A stretch of DNA of 64,000 bases from Tillus elongatus (Eukaryota; Arthropoda; Insecta; Coleoptera; Cleridae). The position numbers and the translations under genes were made by a program. The stretch covers positions 170,640,533 to 170,704,532 of the forward strand of contig OZ023265.1 in the NCBI GenBank assembly GCA_964006375.1, read 5' to 3'. Below are positions 50,809 through 62,754 of this stretch, one piece after another. The notes below the pieces were generated by a model. It saw only the letters and a program-made list of their open reading frames with translations. It was not told the DNA's origin and did no database searches. Positions within the stretch are counted from its first letter, which is position 1. Each line of letters begins with the position of its first letter.

Positions 50809-51633
50809 CCGGTTTGATTAGGTTGACGAAAACGAAATCATACTGGCGATTAATGAGGAAAAATAACTGCTACGTTTATAATTTGGCAGATACTTTACTT
50901 TTCTAAATATAAATGAAGTTTCCTTCTGGAAATGTTTTGTATAACTTTAATGAAATTTGTAATACAAGTTTCTTTTAAAGAGACTTACACTATCTACAGA
51001 TATAGCAAAATTTAGTTCTTGAGCTTCATAGAAAATTGAGCTTTGGGTATTTTTCTCAAAAGGAATTAGTACGCAAGATTTTTTTGATAATAGAGAGATA
51101 TCGATGGGAACACTTTCGAAAGAATTCTTCAAATGTGCGCGTACTAGGACTTCTAAAATCGATCTTCAAGGTCTGTGTAAGTTTAAAGTATTAATTTTAC
51201 TAATATGCCGTATAATAGTATTGTACAATTCTTATGAAAATTCGCTACTATAATGCACTTGCTGCGCCCCGAAATTTTGTCTTATTGATTATGTTCATGT
51301 GTTTATAATTCAACTGTTCAGTTGAAGACAAAAGCAAATCGTAATCCCTTTAGGTGTGTTGACATTTTCAGAGTTTTATAAATATTGACCTCACCTAGTT
51401 CTTTAAAAAATATCAATTTAGTAAATCTTGCTTTCACGTTTGTTTGAAGAGATTAATTTTAAATTTCAAGAACGCCAACCAATTTTACTAATTTCATATT
51501 CATACTAGACAAATTTACTATTACGGAATGATTACTGAACAGTTAAAGTATTATACAGGGCTGCCAAAAATCTTGCACTAAACTGGACAGTGTGGAGTTG
51601 CCAATGGAATACATTCAGTATATCAATTATTAT

Positions 51634-51767
51634 GAGAGCCTCGGTGGTTCAGTTGTAAAGAAAGTGTGCCTCTGAACCGAAGGGTACTGCGTTCGGTCCT
51701 AGGGTTCTCCTTTTAAAATTTCAGTACATACTGCACAATTAACATCAACCGAAATTGTGGCACTGTA
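51634..51767 (+). repeat. tRNA-derived SINE, 3'-truncated
   Basis: AGCCTCGGTGGTTCAGTTGT (A box) and CTGCGTTCGGTCC (degraded B box), body to AAATTGTGGCACTGTATTT, where the tail of a LINE-3 copy begins. Confidence 0.8.
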
Positions 51768-52585
51768 TTTTTTTTATGTGAACAACACACCACGAGGGCT
51801 TACAGCCTAAATACTATCGTACCGTGGGTGTCGACAAGGAGGAAAGAGGCAACTTGTTAATTCTGGACTTGAAGGTTTAGAGGTTCGGAGGAGAAGGAAA
51901 ACCATGTGCCAGCAAGGAATTCCACAACTTGGAAGTCCTCGGGACAAAAGAGCGGGCCTAACAAGATGCTGTATGTCTGGTAACCTGCACAACAAAAGGG
52001 TGTATTCGCTCTGTTCCCCTGGTAGATCTGTTGGGGGCAGTGGGTGGAGGAACTATGGAAGAAAGCTCCTCTGAGTAGCGCCCGCGCAGATATCTAAGAG
52101 AGAGAGAGAGAGAGATGGCAGTCTTTGGGTGAGGGTAGGGTCACCGATGGGACGTATAGCTCTCTTCTGAATGAAGTCCAGGATAGCGAGTGTAGACGCG
52201 GCAGCGGCACCCCAGATGTGGGAGCAGTATTCAAGGTTTAGCCTTATTTGTGAAGTATATAAGGTATAGAGATTAGCTGGTGAAAAGTATTTGCGAGCCC
52301 GGAAGAGGAAACCTAATTTCTTAGCAGCCGCTTCTGCAATTGATGTGACATGTTGGTGCCAATTGAGATTTCGATCCACAGAAATGCCAACAAGTGAAAA
52401 GAACTCATTACTTTGAATAACTTGGTTGTTCATTGTGATGGATCTAGGGCTGGTGTTATGAGATAGAAAGCAAGACTGAGATTTGGAGGAGTTGAATTGT
52501 ACAAGATTTCTATTTTTCCAGTCTAATATTTTTGGAGATCCACAGAGACAGAACCCTCCATGAGTCTGCGATCCTCATCTAATTT
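51768..52585 (-). mobile_element. LINE-3 copy 3, 5'-truncated
   Basis: The minus-strand 3' UTR (GTAAGCCCTCGTGGTGTGTT) and the thumb region of the RT ORF (NLNWHQHVTSIAEAAAKKLG, FLFRARKYFSPANLYTLYTS). Stops at about 52585. Confidence 0.85.
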
Positions 52586-53815
52586 GAAAACGACTTAGTG
52601 GTTAAAGTCCAATGCCTGACGGACAGAGTAGTTAACTGTCATGCGTAGATTGATTCATACAACAGGTATAAACCATACATCAAGGGTAACCAAACTTAAT
52701 ATATACCAGGCATAATACATACTATCCGAACCAACAATCGTGAAATCTCGGCCGCATTTATGGAAAATTACAGACGACATGAAATTAAAAATTTGCCAAT
52801 TGATTTTTATTAAACTGGGAGATTCAATCAATTATTAAAATACACTATATTTGTAGCTTTATTAACAGCCTCAAACACAGTTTTAACGCAGCATAGATAT
52901 ATTACGCAGTCGCATAATATAGCAGAAATTTAAACAAAATCAAGCCAAGTCTCTATAAAAATGATTTTAAAATAGTTTCTTTTATCTTTAAACTAGGACA
53001 TAAGACGTCATATAAGACCGAAACAGTCGTGGGATGTGTTTCAATGGTAATTCTACTAATGCTGTAAATAATTAATTCTGTATACTGTGCATATGATATC
53101 CCGGGCATGAAGCCGATCTAAAGTATCACGCAAATAAAACCTTTGTTGACGTGTGTTTAGATTTCATACGTTTTGAACAAGATCTCATTTTTGTTTAAAA
53201 CGTCTAAATAAGTTTGTCACCTTTGAGTCAGGAATTATAATTTTGTTATTGTTGTAATTATTATTGAAAAAACCGGCTTGATAAGGTTGACTAAAACGAA
53301 ATCATACTGGCGATTAATAAGGAAAAATAACTGCTACGTTTATAATTTGGCAGGTACTTTAGTTTTCTGAATATAAATTAAGTTTGCTTCTGGAAATGTT
53401 TTGTATAACTTTAATGAAATTTGTAATACAAGTTTCTTTTAAAGAGACTTACACTATCTACAGATATAGCAAAATTTAATTATTTAGCTTCCTAGAAAAT
53501 TGAAATTTGGGCATTTTTCTCAAAAGGGGTTAGAGTACAAGATTTTTTTGATAATAGAGAGATATTGATGGTAACATTTTCGAAAGAATTCTATTAAAAA
53601 TACTAGGACCTCTAAAATCGATCTTCAAGGTCTGTGTAAGTTTAAAGTATTAACTTTACTTATATGCCGTATAATAATAGTGTAGAATTATTATGAAAAT
53701 TCGCTACTATAACGCACTTGCTGCGTCCCGAAATTTTTTGCAGTACTTCTTTTACTAAATCAAAAATCTTAATCTTATGAAAATTCACTACTATAACGTA
53801 TTTGCAGCGACTCTA
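52586..53815 (+). repeat. GCAAGTGCG-family long form, 3' part
   Basis: From GGTTAAAGTCCAATGCCTGA through CATACGTTTTGAACAAGATC and ACCGGCTTGATAAGG to ATAACGCACTTGCTGCGTCC at 53735. The tRNA-like part is deleted here (ACCTTTGTTGACGTGTGTTTAG joins the flanking blocks). A further 78 bp with another degraded right end (ACGTATTTGCAGCGAC) follows. Confidence 0.7.
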
Positions 53816-54551
53816 AATTTTTCATTTTAATTTAATTGAATGTTGGTTATGTTAACCAATCAGTATCTCATTGAGAATATTACACTCAGTTTCTCTGTAT
53901 AAAACCTGAGCCTTTTAACATTATCCAACATATCAGTTTTTTTTCCAGGACTATTATTTGATTAAAAAGTCGACGACCATATTAAGTATCGTTAAGTTAT
54001 CTTACACATAAAGTACAGCTATTACGTAATAAACAAACTACTTACATATCAGTCTTATTTTAGTCTTATGCGTTTTCACTATTTCACTATTTCAGTATTT
54101 TCTATAATTCACATAAGGTATACACTGTCCACGATCAAACCTCACACTTAAAACCGTCCAACTTGAATGAATCACATACAACAGCTTTATGATTTCCCAA
54201 AAGGAAGATCCGGATGATATTATGGTGCAAAACAAGTGAATTACCAATTCTAATGTGACAAGGTCGCGTGCTGATCGTCTCTAGGTAAACAAACAAATGG
54301 AATTTGAGAATTCCGAGGTTTTGACGTGTGAAATTGGAAAGGCCAGAACAATTCTGGTTATTATTTCTATTAATACAATAGTTATATTAGTGTATCTTCG
54401 GATGTTAATGACCATTGAATTGCTTAGTTACACCCACATAATTTTCCACAAAATGATAAAATTTAACGCGGTTTTTCACAAACTAGCGAAAATTATGGTA
54501 AACATTCAGAAATTAAGGTGCGTTTAGATGTAGTGCAATTTAAGTACAGTG

Positions 54552-54790
54552 CACTATGTGAAAACTGGAACCTGTGATGAGCACTAATAAGTACACTTGG
54601 AGAACACCCAAATCACCACAACACATATTTCAGAGACCTTACGATCGTTTCGTTGACCAAGTCAACATCTTCAGAGGAAGAAAAATTCTGAATTTTTCTT
54701 CCTCTGAAGATGTTGACTTGGTCAACGAAACGATCGTAAGGTCTCTGAAATATGTGTTGTGGTGATTTGGGTGTTCTCCAAGTGTACTTA
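54552..54790. mobile_element. Head-to-head PLE-type terminal repeat with two hammerhead-like cores and 12-bp target duplication
   Basis: TTAAGTACAGTG flanks it exactly (54540-54551, 54791-54802). After an asymmetric 45-bp head (CACTATGTGAAAACTGGAAC ...), two inverse arms of about 100 bp meet at TTCTGAATTTTTCTTCC. Plus strand: CTGAAGA 54704, helix II GTTGAC-TTG-GTCAAC, GAAAC 54727, palindromic helix III ACGATCGT, then AAGGTC. Minus strand: CTGAAGA 54674-54668 with the same parts. The palindromic helix III is what is expected of ribozymes that work as dimers. Confidence 0.8.
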
Positions 54791-55423
54791 TTAAGTACAG
54801 TGGGTCACCAAAGTCACCAGGATTCCGCGAATCAGTTACAAACCTAAACTCGAATACGCTGAATCTTTCTCCCAAGAAAGTTAAGGAAAAATGTTCAAAT
54901 GGAGTTGAATAATCTATTACTGTAGTCCAGATTTTAATAGTTACGTAATAATTATCGAAGCTTCGTAAAATCTTTTTTTTAACATTAACAAATCATAAAT
55001 GATAGAAATTATGACGACTGTTTTCAATTGACTAGCGTAAGTTTAAATTAGTGCGTTTGCTGTCGCCGATGTAGTACAGGCAATAGAGAAATTGTTTCTG
55101 CATTAAATTACAGGAGTTGTTGTTTTTGATACATAGGTTCAGAATGACGTACTGAATATAAAAACACAAAATCCTTACAAATTAGGAGGCCGGAAGTGCC
55201 GCCATTTTGAGAAAAACCGTTTCGGTCTACATCTCCGTAACCGTGCACTTTAGGGCAAAAATGGTAATGACCTTTATTGTAGATAATTGCATTTCTCAAT
55301 AATTTTTTTTGTATCACTCACCGTTTACAACTTATACGACTATTAGCATTCATTTATTGACTTTTTTACCTCTATCTTTGTTAATAATTGTTTAAAAAAT
55401 AAAATGCTTATAACTTAGCTTTT

Positions 55424-55623
55424 NNNNNNNNNNNNNNNNNNNNNNNNNNNNNNNNNNNNNNNNNNNNNNNNNNNNNNNNNNNNNNNNNNNNNNNNNNNNN
55501 NNNNNNNNNNNNNNNNNNNNNNNNNNNNNNNNNNNNNNNNNNNNNNNNNNNNNNNNNNNNNNNNNNNNNNNNNNNNNNNNNNNNNNNNNNNNNNNNNNNN
55601 NNNNNNNNNNNNNNNNNNNNNNN
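55424..55623. other. Assembly gap (200 N), probably artefactual
   Basis: The 40 bases before the gap (55384-55423) are identical to the 40 bases after it (55624-55663), beginning ATAATTGTTTAAAAAATAAA. The inverted partner arm at about 56480-56520 has this sequence once. The simplest reading is two overlapping contig ends joined with a nominal 200-N gap. Confidence 0.85.
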
Positions 55624-55724
55624 ATAATTGTTTAAAAAATAAAATGCTTATAACTTAGCTTTTCAATCGACAAATTTCCTACAATCTTTACTTGAAACTT
55701 TTTTTCTAAAATTATTATTAGTGC

Positions 55725-55832
55725 ATTTTCTTTAAAAAAATTCACTAATGAGGAGACCCCGAGTTTTGAATTTTGAAAAAAAAATTGAAATAGGCGCTAA
55801 TTATGCCCCCTAGAACACATACTCGGGGTCAG

Positions 55833-55909
<77 letters not shown>

Positions 55910-56395
55910 ACCGATAACTCAAAAACTAATAGGCCGATTTTAATTAAATTTGTAAATACCTTCCACTTGTAAGTGGCTTGGATAAGTTCGTTATCCAAGA
56001 AAATCGGGCAAGGTTTTCCCGGAAAATTTTGTGTTTTCTTTCGGAAAAAAATCATATCCGGAAATAACAAAGTAGGGGGAACTAAATTTGGTACACGGTT
56101 TTACGTCATTATAGGTAAATTACATACCAAAATTTAGGTTTGTAGGTTCAAAGACAAAAAAAGTTATAGCCATTTAAAGAAAAATAAATTGGGGTTTTCC
56201 TCAAAACGTCAAAGTCGCGAATTAAAACGTCAAAATTGGCAACATTTACGCAAAGAACCTGAAACTAATATAAGCTATGGAAAGAAAATGTCTCAAGAAG
56301 AATGTTTTACAAAGCCTGAAGTCTTAGCTTCAACCGTCATTGTCCATCATTTTACTAAAATATTTCCAGAAAAATTTGGCGATTGAAAAGTGCAA
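55725..56395 (+). repeat. Microsatellite-cored repeat, A2 form, nested
   Basis: TTAGTGCATTTTCTTTAAAA, AATGAGGAGACCCCGAG, ACTCGGGGTCAG, (TA)n 55838-55906, CACACCGATAACTCAAAAAC, CTTCCACTTGTAAGTGGCTT and a 3' part with CCTGAAGTCTTAGCTTCAAC, as in 41010-42035. Confidence 0.7.
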
Positions 56396-57339
56396 CATTT
56401 AACGCGTTATAACTTTGAAAATATTGATTTTAGAAAAAAAGTTTTTAGTAAAAATTGTAGGAAATTTGTCTATTGAAAAGTTAAGTTATAAGCATTTTAT
56501 TCTTTAAACAATTATTAACAAGGATATAGGTAAAAAAGCCAACAAATGAATGCTAATAGTCGTATAAGTTGTAAACGGTGAGTGATACAAAAAAAAATGT
56601 ATCATAAAAGATGAGAAATGCAATTATCTACAATAAAGGTCATTACCATTTTTGACCTAAAGTACACGGTTACGGAGATATAGACCGAAACGGTTTTTCT
56701 CAAAATGGCGGCACTTCCGGCCTCCTAATTTGTAAGGATTTTGTGTTTTTATATTCAGTACGTCATTCTGAACCTATGTATCAAAAAAAAACAACTCCTG
56801 TAATTTAGTGCATTATGGACAATAACGGGCTCCTCTATTGCCTGTACTAATGTGTGCGCAGGGAGCAGCTCTCCCTAGCGGTTTATGGCATTCAATTGTT
56901 TCATTATCTTCGTTTGTTGACAACGACAGTAATGCAACTTCCACATAGGCATAAGCGTCCAAAGCCTATACTTACCCGCTAACGCCCCGCGGCAAAAACA
57001 GAATGAAAGCATTCAAACTCAAACGTCAATGTGTGAAATCTTTTCGACGGAGGTATGGACTACGGTCCGGTACTCCAGTAAAGGAGTTTAGTGAGTACAA
57101 GTCTCACAGTGCTTCGATATCCCACACACTAAGGTGTTGTGACTGAGGTCTGCATGATGCATTCTCCTCTCCCGTGTCCAAAAACAAAAAACAAAATAAC
57201 GACAGTTAATGCATCACTTGACCGTGACGCAAAAGATTTGTATTCGTGAGATATACCTTCGCTACATCTATCGAAGAAGATCTGCTACTCTTCACATCTT
57301 TGGAAACCAATACAACTGTGAAAGAAATACTCAGTAATT

Positions 57340-58365
57340 TTTTCCCTTAGAGCTCCTGCGCGTCTTTGCCGCCCCGATAACACCGCAGCCTTTGGCTTAT
57401 TGTACATGCCCTTTGTCTCTTCTACTCTACCCATTCCAAAATCACTGTGCCTTGAACTAGTCTGCACAGCAATTGGTAGGGTGAAGTTTTATATTGCTCT
57501 GTCTCCGGTCTAGGCTGTCCGTAGCTCAGTTGCCTTTTGCGGTCCAGAGCTTTACACTCGCACAAGATGTGCTGGGCTGATTCCTCCCCCTCGCCGCAGA
57601 GTCTGCATGCCAGGTCCCCCTCAAACCGCCCCATTTTATGCAGGTGTTTCTTGACGACCATGTGTCCCGTCAAGGGTCCTGTTATGTCCCTGAGCTGTCT
57701 TCTGCTAAGATTTGGCAGCTCCACAGCTCTCTTTGAACTGGGTTCCTCAATTACTGACTTCCCATGTCTCCCTGGACAGTTTGCCCAGTACACCTTATGT
57801 TCGTTTCAGACCCAGGACTTAATGGATCCCCTGGTAGTGCATCTCGTCACGCCCATGAGCGGTTCTGGTCCCATAAATGGCTCTGCTGATCCTCTCTTCG
57901 CGAGACTGCCAGCTTCTTCATTGCCTTTGGCCCTTGAGTAACCCGGCACCCAGATGAGGGCGACCTCATTATGCCCAGCCAGGTCGCTCGTCTCGTCTCG
58001 GCAATCACCTACCAGCCTGGAATTTACCCGTGGGTTACTTAGGGCCTTAAAAGCTGCCTGACTGTCTGTGGCTATGAGGATCCGCTTGTTGGTGTATCCC
58101 CTCCTCTTGTTCTCTCGCACGCAGTGCAAGATGGCGTACATTTCAGCTTGAAGGACTGTTGCACGAGCTCCGAGGGAAATAGTGTGACTTACCCTTGGTC
58201 CTCCCGAATAAACGCCTAACCGCGTCCCGCACGCTCCGCCGGATCCGTCGATGAACCAGACGAGCGCGTCCCGTGGTAGGCCCGGCGTCTCCCCCCGCCA
58301 TGCCTCGCGGTCGGGGATTTCCACTGTAAAATTCTTTTCTCTGTAGATGCGCGGGCTCGCGATTT
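57340..58365 (-). mobile_element. RH-LINE copy 3, 5'-truncated, with RNase H remnant
   Basis: Minus strand from 58324: VEIPDREAWRGETPGLPRDA, VWFIDGSG (RNase H D1), VLQAEMYAILHCVRENKRRG (E), LIATDSQAAFKAL (D, here with the canonical DS), IWVPGYSRAKGNEEAGSLAK (H and D of the last motif changed to Y and G). A frameshift follows near 57800, then SKRAVELPNLSRRQLRDITG, the CRLCGEGEESAQHILCECKA cluster, and LCRLVQGTVILEWVE with stop at 57422. 3' UTR as in the other copies. Confidence 0.9.
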
Positions 58366-58545
58366 AGTCATAGTTTGCTACATGAATAAACATAACATTA
58401 ATTGGAAAAAATGTATTGACGTATGTAGCGATGAGTCAGCAGCAATAGTAGGAAAAATCAAAGTGCCGTATCAAAAAGTAAACATTTGCGCCGGAATGTA
58501 ACAGCTGTCATTGCATTTTGCATCGTTCTGTCCTTGTAGTAAAGA

Positions 58546-58735
58546 AAATGACATCTGATTTGAAGAAAGTTCTTGATGAAGTTGCGAAGATCGTTAATTA
58601 CATGAAAAGTGGGTAGTCAGTATGAATCAATTGTCCTCCACACTGAAATCCGATGACTTTCCAGGGACAAAGCTTTAACCAGGTTATTATATGAACTTCG
58701 GGACGAGCTTGAGGTTTTGCAAATAAGGAAAAAAT
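58546..58735 (+). pseudogene. hAT-family (ZBED/GTF2IRD2-like) transposase relic
   Basis: MTSDLKKVLDEVAKIVNYMK ends at a TAG. It resumes in a second frame with QYESIVLHTEIR, a TGA in place of the expected W codon, then LSRDKALTRLLYELRDELEV. LLHTE(V/I)RWLSRGK followed by FELRDEL is the conserved middle of domesticated and active hAT transposases of the ZBED5/GTF2IRD2 group. Only about 60 residues survive. Confidence 0.75.
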
Positions 58736-58749
58736 CTGCGCCTGCAACC

Positions 58750-59300
58750 CTTTTGGTGAATTTTCTTTAAAAAAAATCACTAAGGAGGAGATCCCGACTT
58801 TTGAATGTTGAAAAAATTTCTTCAAATGTGCGCGAACTAGGACCCCTAGAACCCATATCCAGGGTCAGCTTCAATGTTTATATATTCCGATAACTTAAAA
58901 AATAATAGGCCGATTTTGATCAAATTTGGCATGTACCTTCCTTTTGCAAGTGGCTTGGTTCTAAGTTCGTTATCCAGGAAAATCGGCCCAGGTTCTCCCG
59001 GAAAATGTTGTTTTCTTTCGGAAAAAATTATATATCCGGAAATAATGCAAGGGCAACAAAATTTGGTACGATGGTTGCTGTCATAAAGGGTATCTTATGT
59101 ACCAAAATTCATATCTAAGTTAAACGACAAAAAAGTGATAGGTAAGCCTCTGATTAAGAAAATTTAAAACGTCAAAATTGTTAATTAGGGTAGTCATATT
59201 AATGTCAGTCAATAATACGACACGAAATGACTAACAAGATCCTAGATCTGTGTCTAAGTCGTTATTTTCCTTCATTTCATTAAAATATGAGCAAAAAATC
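58750..59300 (+). repeat. Microsatellite-cored repeat, A2 form without TA tract
   Basis: CCTTTTGGTGAATTTTCTTT, AAGGAGGAGATCCCGACTTT, GAACCCATATCCAGGGTCAG, CCGATAACTTAAAAAATAAT and CTTCCTTTTGCAAGTGGCTT in family order. The TA microsatellite is reduced to TATATATTCC. Confidence 0.7.
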
Positions 59301-59360
59301 CATTGCAAATAAAACTTGTTTGGTTAGACGTAAGAAAATTAACATACTAGCGTATATACC

Positions 59361-59807
59361 TGTTAGTCGACCGGGTTCCAGTGGTTTAAGGGTCTGCATC
59401 AGATGGTCGAGTCTTATAATAAGACAAGTTCTAATCCTAGTTAGTGGCTTCACTTTTTGTTAATTTTTTTTGCCTCTTTTTGTGCCTCTTTATGAAATTG
59501 TTCCGTCACAAACTTGGTCCACCTTGTTCGGGAAATGGTATGACTTGCAGGAAATTGCACTGACCTGCAAAGTTTTTACATTATACCTGTTAGTCGACCG
59601 GGTTCCAGTGGTTTAAGGGTCTGCATCAGATGCTCGAGTCTTATAATAAGACAAGTTCTAATCCTAGTTCGTGACTTCACTTTTTGTTAATTTTTTTGCC
59701 TCTTTTTGTGCCTCTATGAAATTGTTCCGTCACAAACTTGGTCCACCTTGTTCAGGAAATGGTATGACTTGCAGGAAATTGCACTGACCTGCAAAGTTTT
59801 TACATTA
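59361..59807 (+). repeat. 227-bp tandem duplication of a tRNA-like SINE
   Basis: TGTTAGTCGACCGGGTTCCA starts both units (59361, 59588). Each has an A-box-like GTGGTTTAAGGG, TCTGCATCAGATGGTCGAGT and a B-box-like AGTTCTAATCC, then GTGCCTCTTTATGAAATTG and GACCTGCAAAGTTTTTACAT. The units differ by a few substitutions and short indels. Confidence 0.7.
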
Positions 59808-59990
59808 TGACCTGCTAACCTGTAGCCAACCTGCTAACCTGCAAATTAGCTAGACCCGTTCTAGTTTTTATTCGCTTAGTTTTTTCATCCCTCTGATGAC
59901 GCTAACTTCGTTAGCGAAACGATTGTCACGTCTGAAAACTGTATGGTGACGAATTGAGTTCTCCAAACTGTACTTATGTATTATTAGAAA
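59808..59990 (+). mobile_element. PLE terminal fragment with hammerhead-like core
   Basis: CTGATGA at 59893, helix II GCTAAC/GTTAGC with a TTC loop, GAAAC at 59916, GATTGTC, then GAGTTCTCCAAACTGTACTT. Closely related to the 3' end of the PLE at 32774-33485. No coding part here. Confidence 0.75.
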
Positions 59991-60457
59991 TGCATTTAAC
60001 ATTTTGTGTCGTTCGGTGCGTTCCCACCATTAGAAATATGAGCGATCTTAGAATATGTTCGGTTAGTTATTTCACAGAATCCGGAATGTGCTAAGCCAAA
60101 ATCATCAATATTTATAAGACAAGGTTGTTTTGTTAGGTAATAATTCGCTGTCGCCTATTCATAAGCAGAAAGTTCCTCTGTCACTGTTCAACCGGTGGCT
60201 AATAACAGGTCAGCGGTCATTGATGTGTTGCATTCAATTATGCAAAAGAAAATAACTGTATACCAAGTGTCTCCATTGTCTTTTATTCACTGGACGAAAT
60301 TTAACTGTATCGAATTCTTAGGTTCCAAATGTTTAATCCGATCAACAAAATTTAAATAGGCTCATTAAATCAAAAGACTTCGCATGCATTAAAAAATGTT
60401 TACAATCTCTCTGGCGCCAAAGTCTGATTCTCAGTATATAGGAGCTAGTTCATTAAA

Positions 60458-60750
60458 AGTCTGGATGCAGCAAGTGCGTTATGGTAGTGAATTTTGATAA
60501 AAATTAATAGCAGATATGCCTTTTTTTTAAATGAAAGCAGCCATCAAATTTGGTTACCCATGCAGTAGACACAATGTATCATGTGTCATCAAAATAACTT
60601 TATTGTTCGGAAAATTAAAACATTTTTACTAAAATGAACTTGAAATGTTTCCGAAAAAACTGGTCCGATTTTCCTGCCAACGAACCTCTTCAAGTAACTT
60701 ACCCACCTACCAAAATATAATGATTAACAAAAACCTTTTCGATGATCTTT
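60458..60750 (+). repeat. GCAAGTGCG-family short form, right end missing
   Basis: GTCTGGATGCAGCAAGTGCG followed by the short-form interior (CATCAAATTTGGTTACCC, ATCAAAATAACTTTATTG); no right terminus. Confidence 0.65.
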
Positions 60751-60861
60751 AGAAAGAAATGAAAATTTGCAAAACAAATTTCAAGAAAATCCAGAAACAT
60801 TTTTTATAATCACTTATTAATTTATTAATAATTACCAAAATTTCACCAAGAGATCTTACAA

Positions 60862-61194
60862 AAAGTTCGGGACGCAGTAAGTGCGTTGTGGTAGCGAATT
60901 TCCACTAAATGCTTCACATTTGAATAACTCAATTTTCTATAAAGATAGAAAGTTGACTTTTGGTATGTAGTTAGGTCTTTCCCAAGGCAACATATCCACA
61001 AAAGTTCTTTAAAATAGCTTTGTAATTTTCCGAGATGAAAATGTTTTTCGGAAGAAAGCTAAAAATTTCCCGCAAAACCTTGTCCCATTTTCCTGGTTAA
61101 CGAACTCATCCAAGCTATTAATAGAAGAAATATACTTGCCGTGTTTCATCGAATTAGTGAACTACTTTTTTAGTTATCGCTTGGATACACACAC

Positions 61195-61292
<98 letters not shown>

Positions 61293-61431
61293 ATATAAAA
61301 GTTGAAACTGACCTCGGATATGGGTTCTAGGGGCCCTAGTTCGCGCTCATTTAAAAAAAAATTTGCAAAGTATCACCATCGATACATGTATATTAGTGAT
61401 TTAAAAAAAAAATAAAAATTCACTAAAAATT
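60862..61431 (+). mobile_element. A1-form microsatellite-cored repeat, complete copy
   Basis: Starts AGTTCGGGACGCAGTAAGTG, then AATAACTCAATTTTCTATAA, GGTCTTTCCCAAGGCAACAT, CCCATTTTCCTGGTTAACGA, GTGAACTACTTTTTTAGTTA and ACACACACAAA. (TA)n 61199-61289, then ACCTCGGATATGGGTTCTAG, TCACCATCGATACATG, ending AAAAATTCACTAAAA. About 570 bp; the best complete example of this form, agreeing at both ends with the nested copy at 50424-50808. Confidence 0.8.
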
Positions 61432-61879
61432 AGATCTGCGGAAGCACAAACAAATTTCTGCGAAAACTGCCTGAATATTTTTTTACACAACATTTTGCTG
61501 AAACAATACGTGAAATTGAAATTATATACCTGATCTGTAATTAAAATTGAACAGAAAATCATTTGTTTGCACTAAAATCCATTAAAACCTAATTTTCGAT
61601 GAATTTCGTTTAAAAAATGTTCCATCAATTGAATAATTTTTCATACAAAAATTCGCGACAATGTTTCTTCAAAGAAAATTTATTAAAATCATTTATAAGA
61701 AAAAATCGCCATTAAAAACATTTTGTACAAGAAAATTCACTAATAAAAATAAATTAAATAAACCAAAAAATAATCAAAATCTGATCTAAATACAGAAGTA
61801 GATAGTTTTTCTGTGGCTTCCCCGAGAAAATTCTGCTGCCTGTCGATGCTGTAAAAATTGAATTCGGTAGCAGAGAAGA

Positions 61880-62022
61880 AAACAAACTCTTCTGAAGTCA
61901 TAAGTCTCTACGCCTGTGTTCTAGGAACCCAAATTCGCGCTCTTCTGAAAAAAAATTCAAAAGCTTTTCATTGTTACCTCTCTATTAGCGAATTTTTCTT
62001 AATGAAAATTCGCTAAAAAAAG
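61880..62022. repeat. Diverged A-type 3' block
   Basis: GTTCTAGGAACCCAAATTCG, GCTCTTCTGAAAAAAAATTC, TTACCTCTCTATTAGCGAAT and TTAATGAAAATTCGCTAAAA; same order as the 3' block of A1. Confidence 0.6.
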
Positions 62023-62754
62023 CTAATTTTAATCGGCAAAGATTTTTATTGTCATTTTCAGCTCACCTGGTATATGAAGTGCAGTGTAGTTGTTATAGGT
62101 CTTCTTTGTTTACTAAAATTATAATGTGTTTGATATCATTCATCATTTGCTATCTACTTTTAGTGATACAAAATGCCATCGACAAATAGTCTGTCAGAAA
62201 TTGTACCTTTCCTCATAAATACAGTTTCGATTTTTTACTTTTAGAACATTATCTACATAATATGATTAATTATATTGAAATAACAAATGATTAATAACAA
62301 TCCTGTTGAGTAGGTATGCCGATTATCTTGGAAAAGTACGTTTCGGTAACGAGACCGCCTCGGGAAACCTTGGATTAATCGATGAATGCCTGGAATGTGT
62401 ATAAATGTAACATAACACGACTGTCTTATTCTTCCTATATGTATATATAGGTGCATGTATGTATATATATTTATATATGGAAACGTGCGACTGTCTGCAT
62501 AAGAACAGTTGGGTAAGGCTTGCCCGGTCTCGGTCCTTCTATTCGTTTAGTGTCGAATATTGCGACAGTCTGTATTCAAGAGATCAAGGTCTTCTGTATG
62601 TAGTATTCGATTGTGCAATACTTGCAGGTATCTATACCAGGATTCTGCAGCTACTTTGGTTGATGTCAGAGGAGTTTTGAAATACGAGAGTAGTGAGCAA
62701 GAAAAAATCTCACCCATCTGCTTATATCATGCATGTCAAACCTAATGGCTAAAA

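Larger units (their letters stand above)
49480..51276 (+). repeat. GCAAGTGCG-family long form with two nested insertions
   Basis: Same order as 26240-28046: GACTTTACAGGTGGC ..., tRNA-like part (50121-50272, split by a 63-bp RH-LINE piece), CATACGTTTTGAACAACATC, then an A1 copy (50424-50808), then ACCGGTTTGATTAGG ... to ATGCACTTGCTGCGCCCCG at 51276. Confidence 0.75.
55077..56844. mobile_element. DNA transposon remnant with ~430-bp terminal inverted repeats
   Basis: Ends CAGGCAATAGAG and inverse, each next to TA (55075-55076, 56845-56846). Arms 55077-55715 (including the N gap) and 56400-56844 are inverse copies, for example CGGAAGTGCCGCCATTTTGA and GACTATTAGCATTCATTT. The centre (55725-56395) is filled by an A2-form repeat. 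No transposase. The outer bases are compatible with a Tc1/mariner or pogo-type insertion at TA; family not assigned. Confidence 0.75.
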
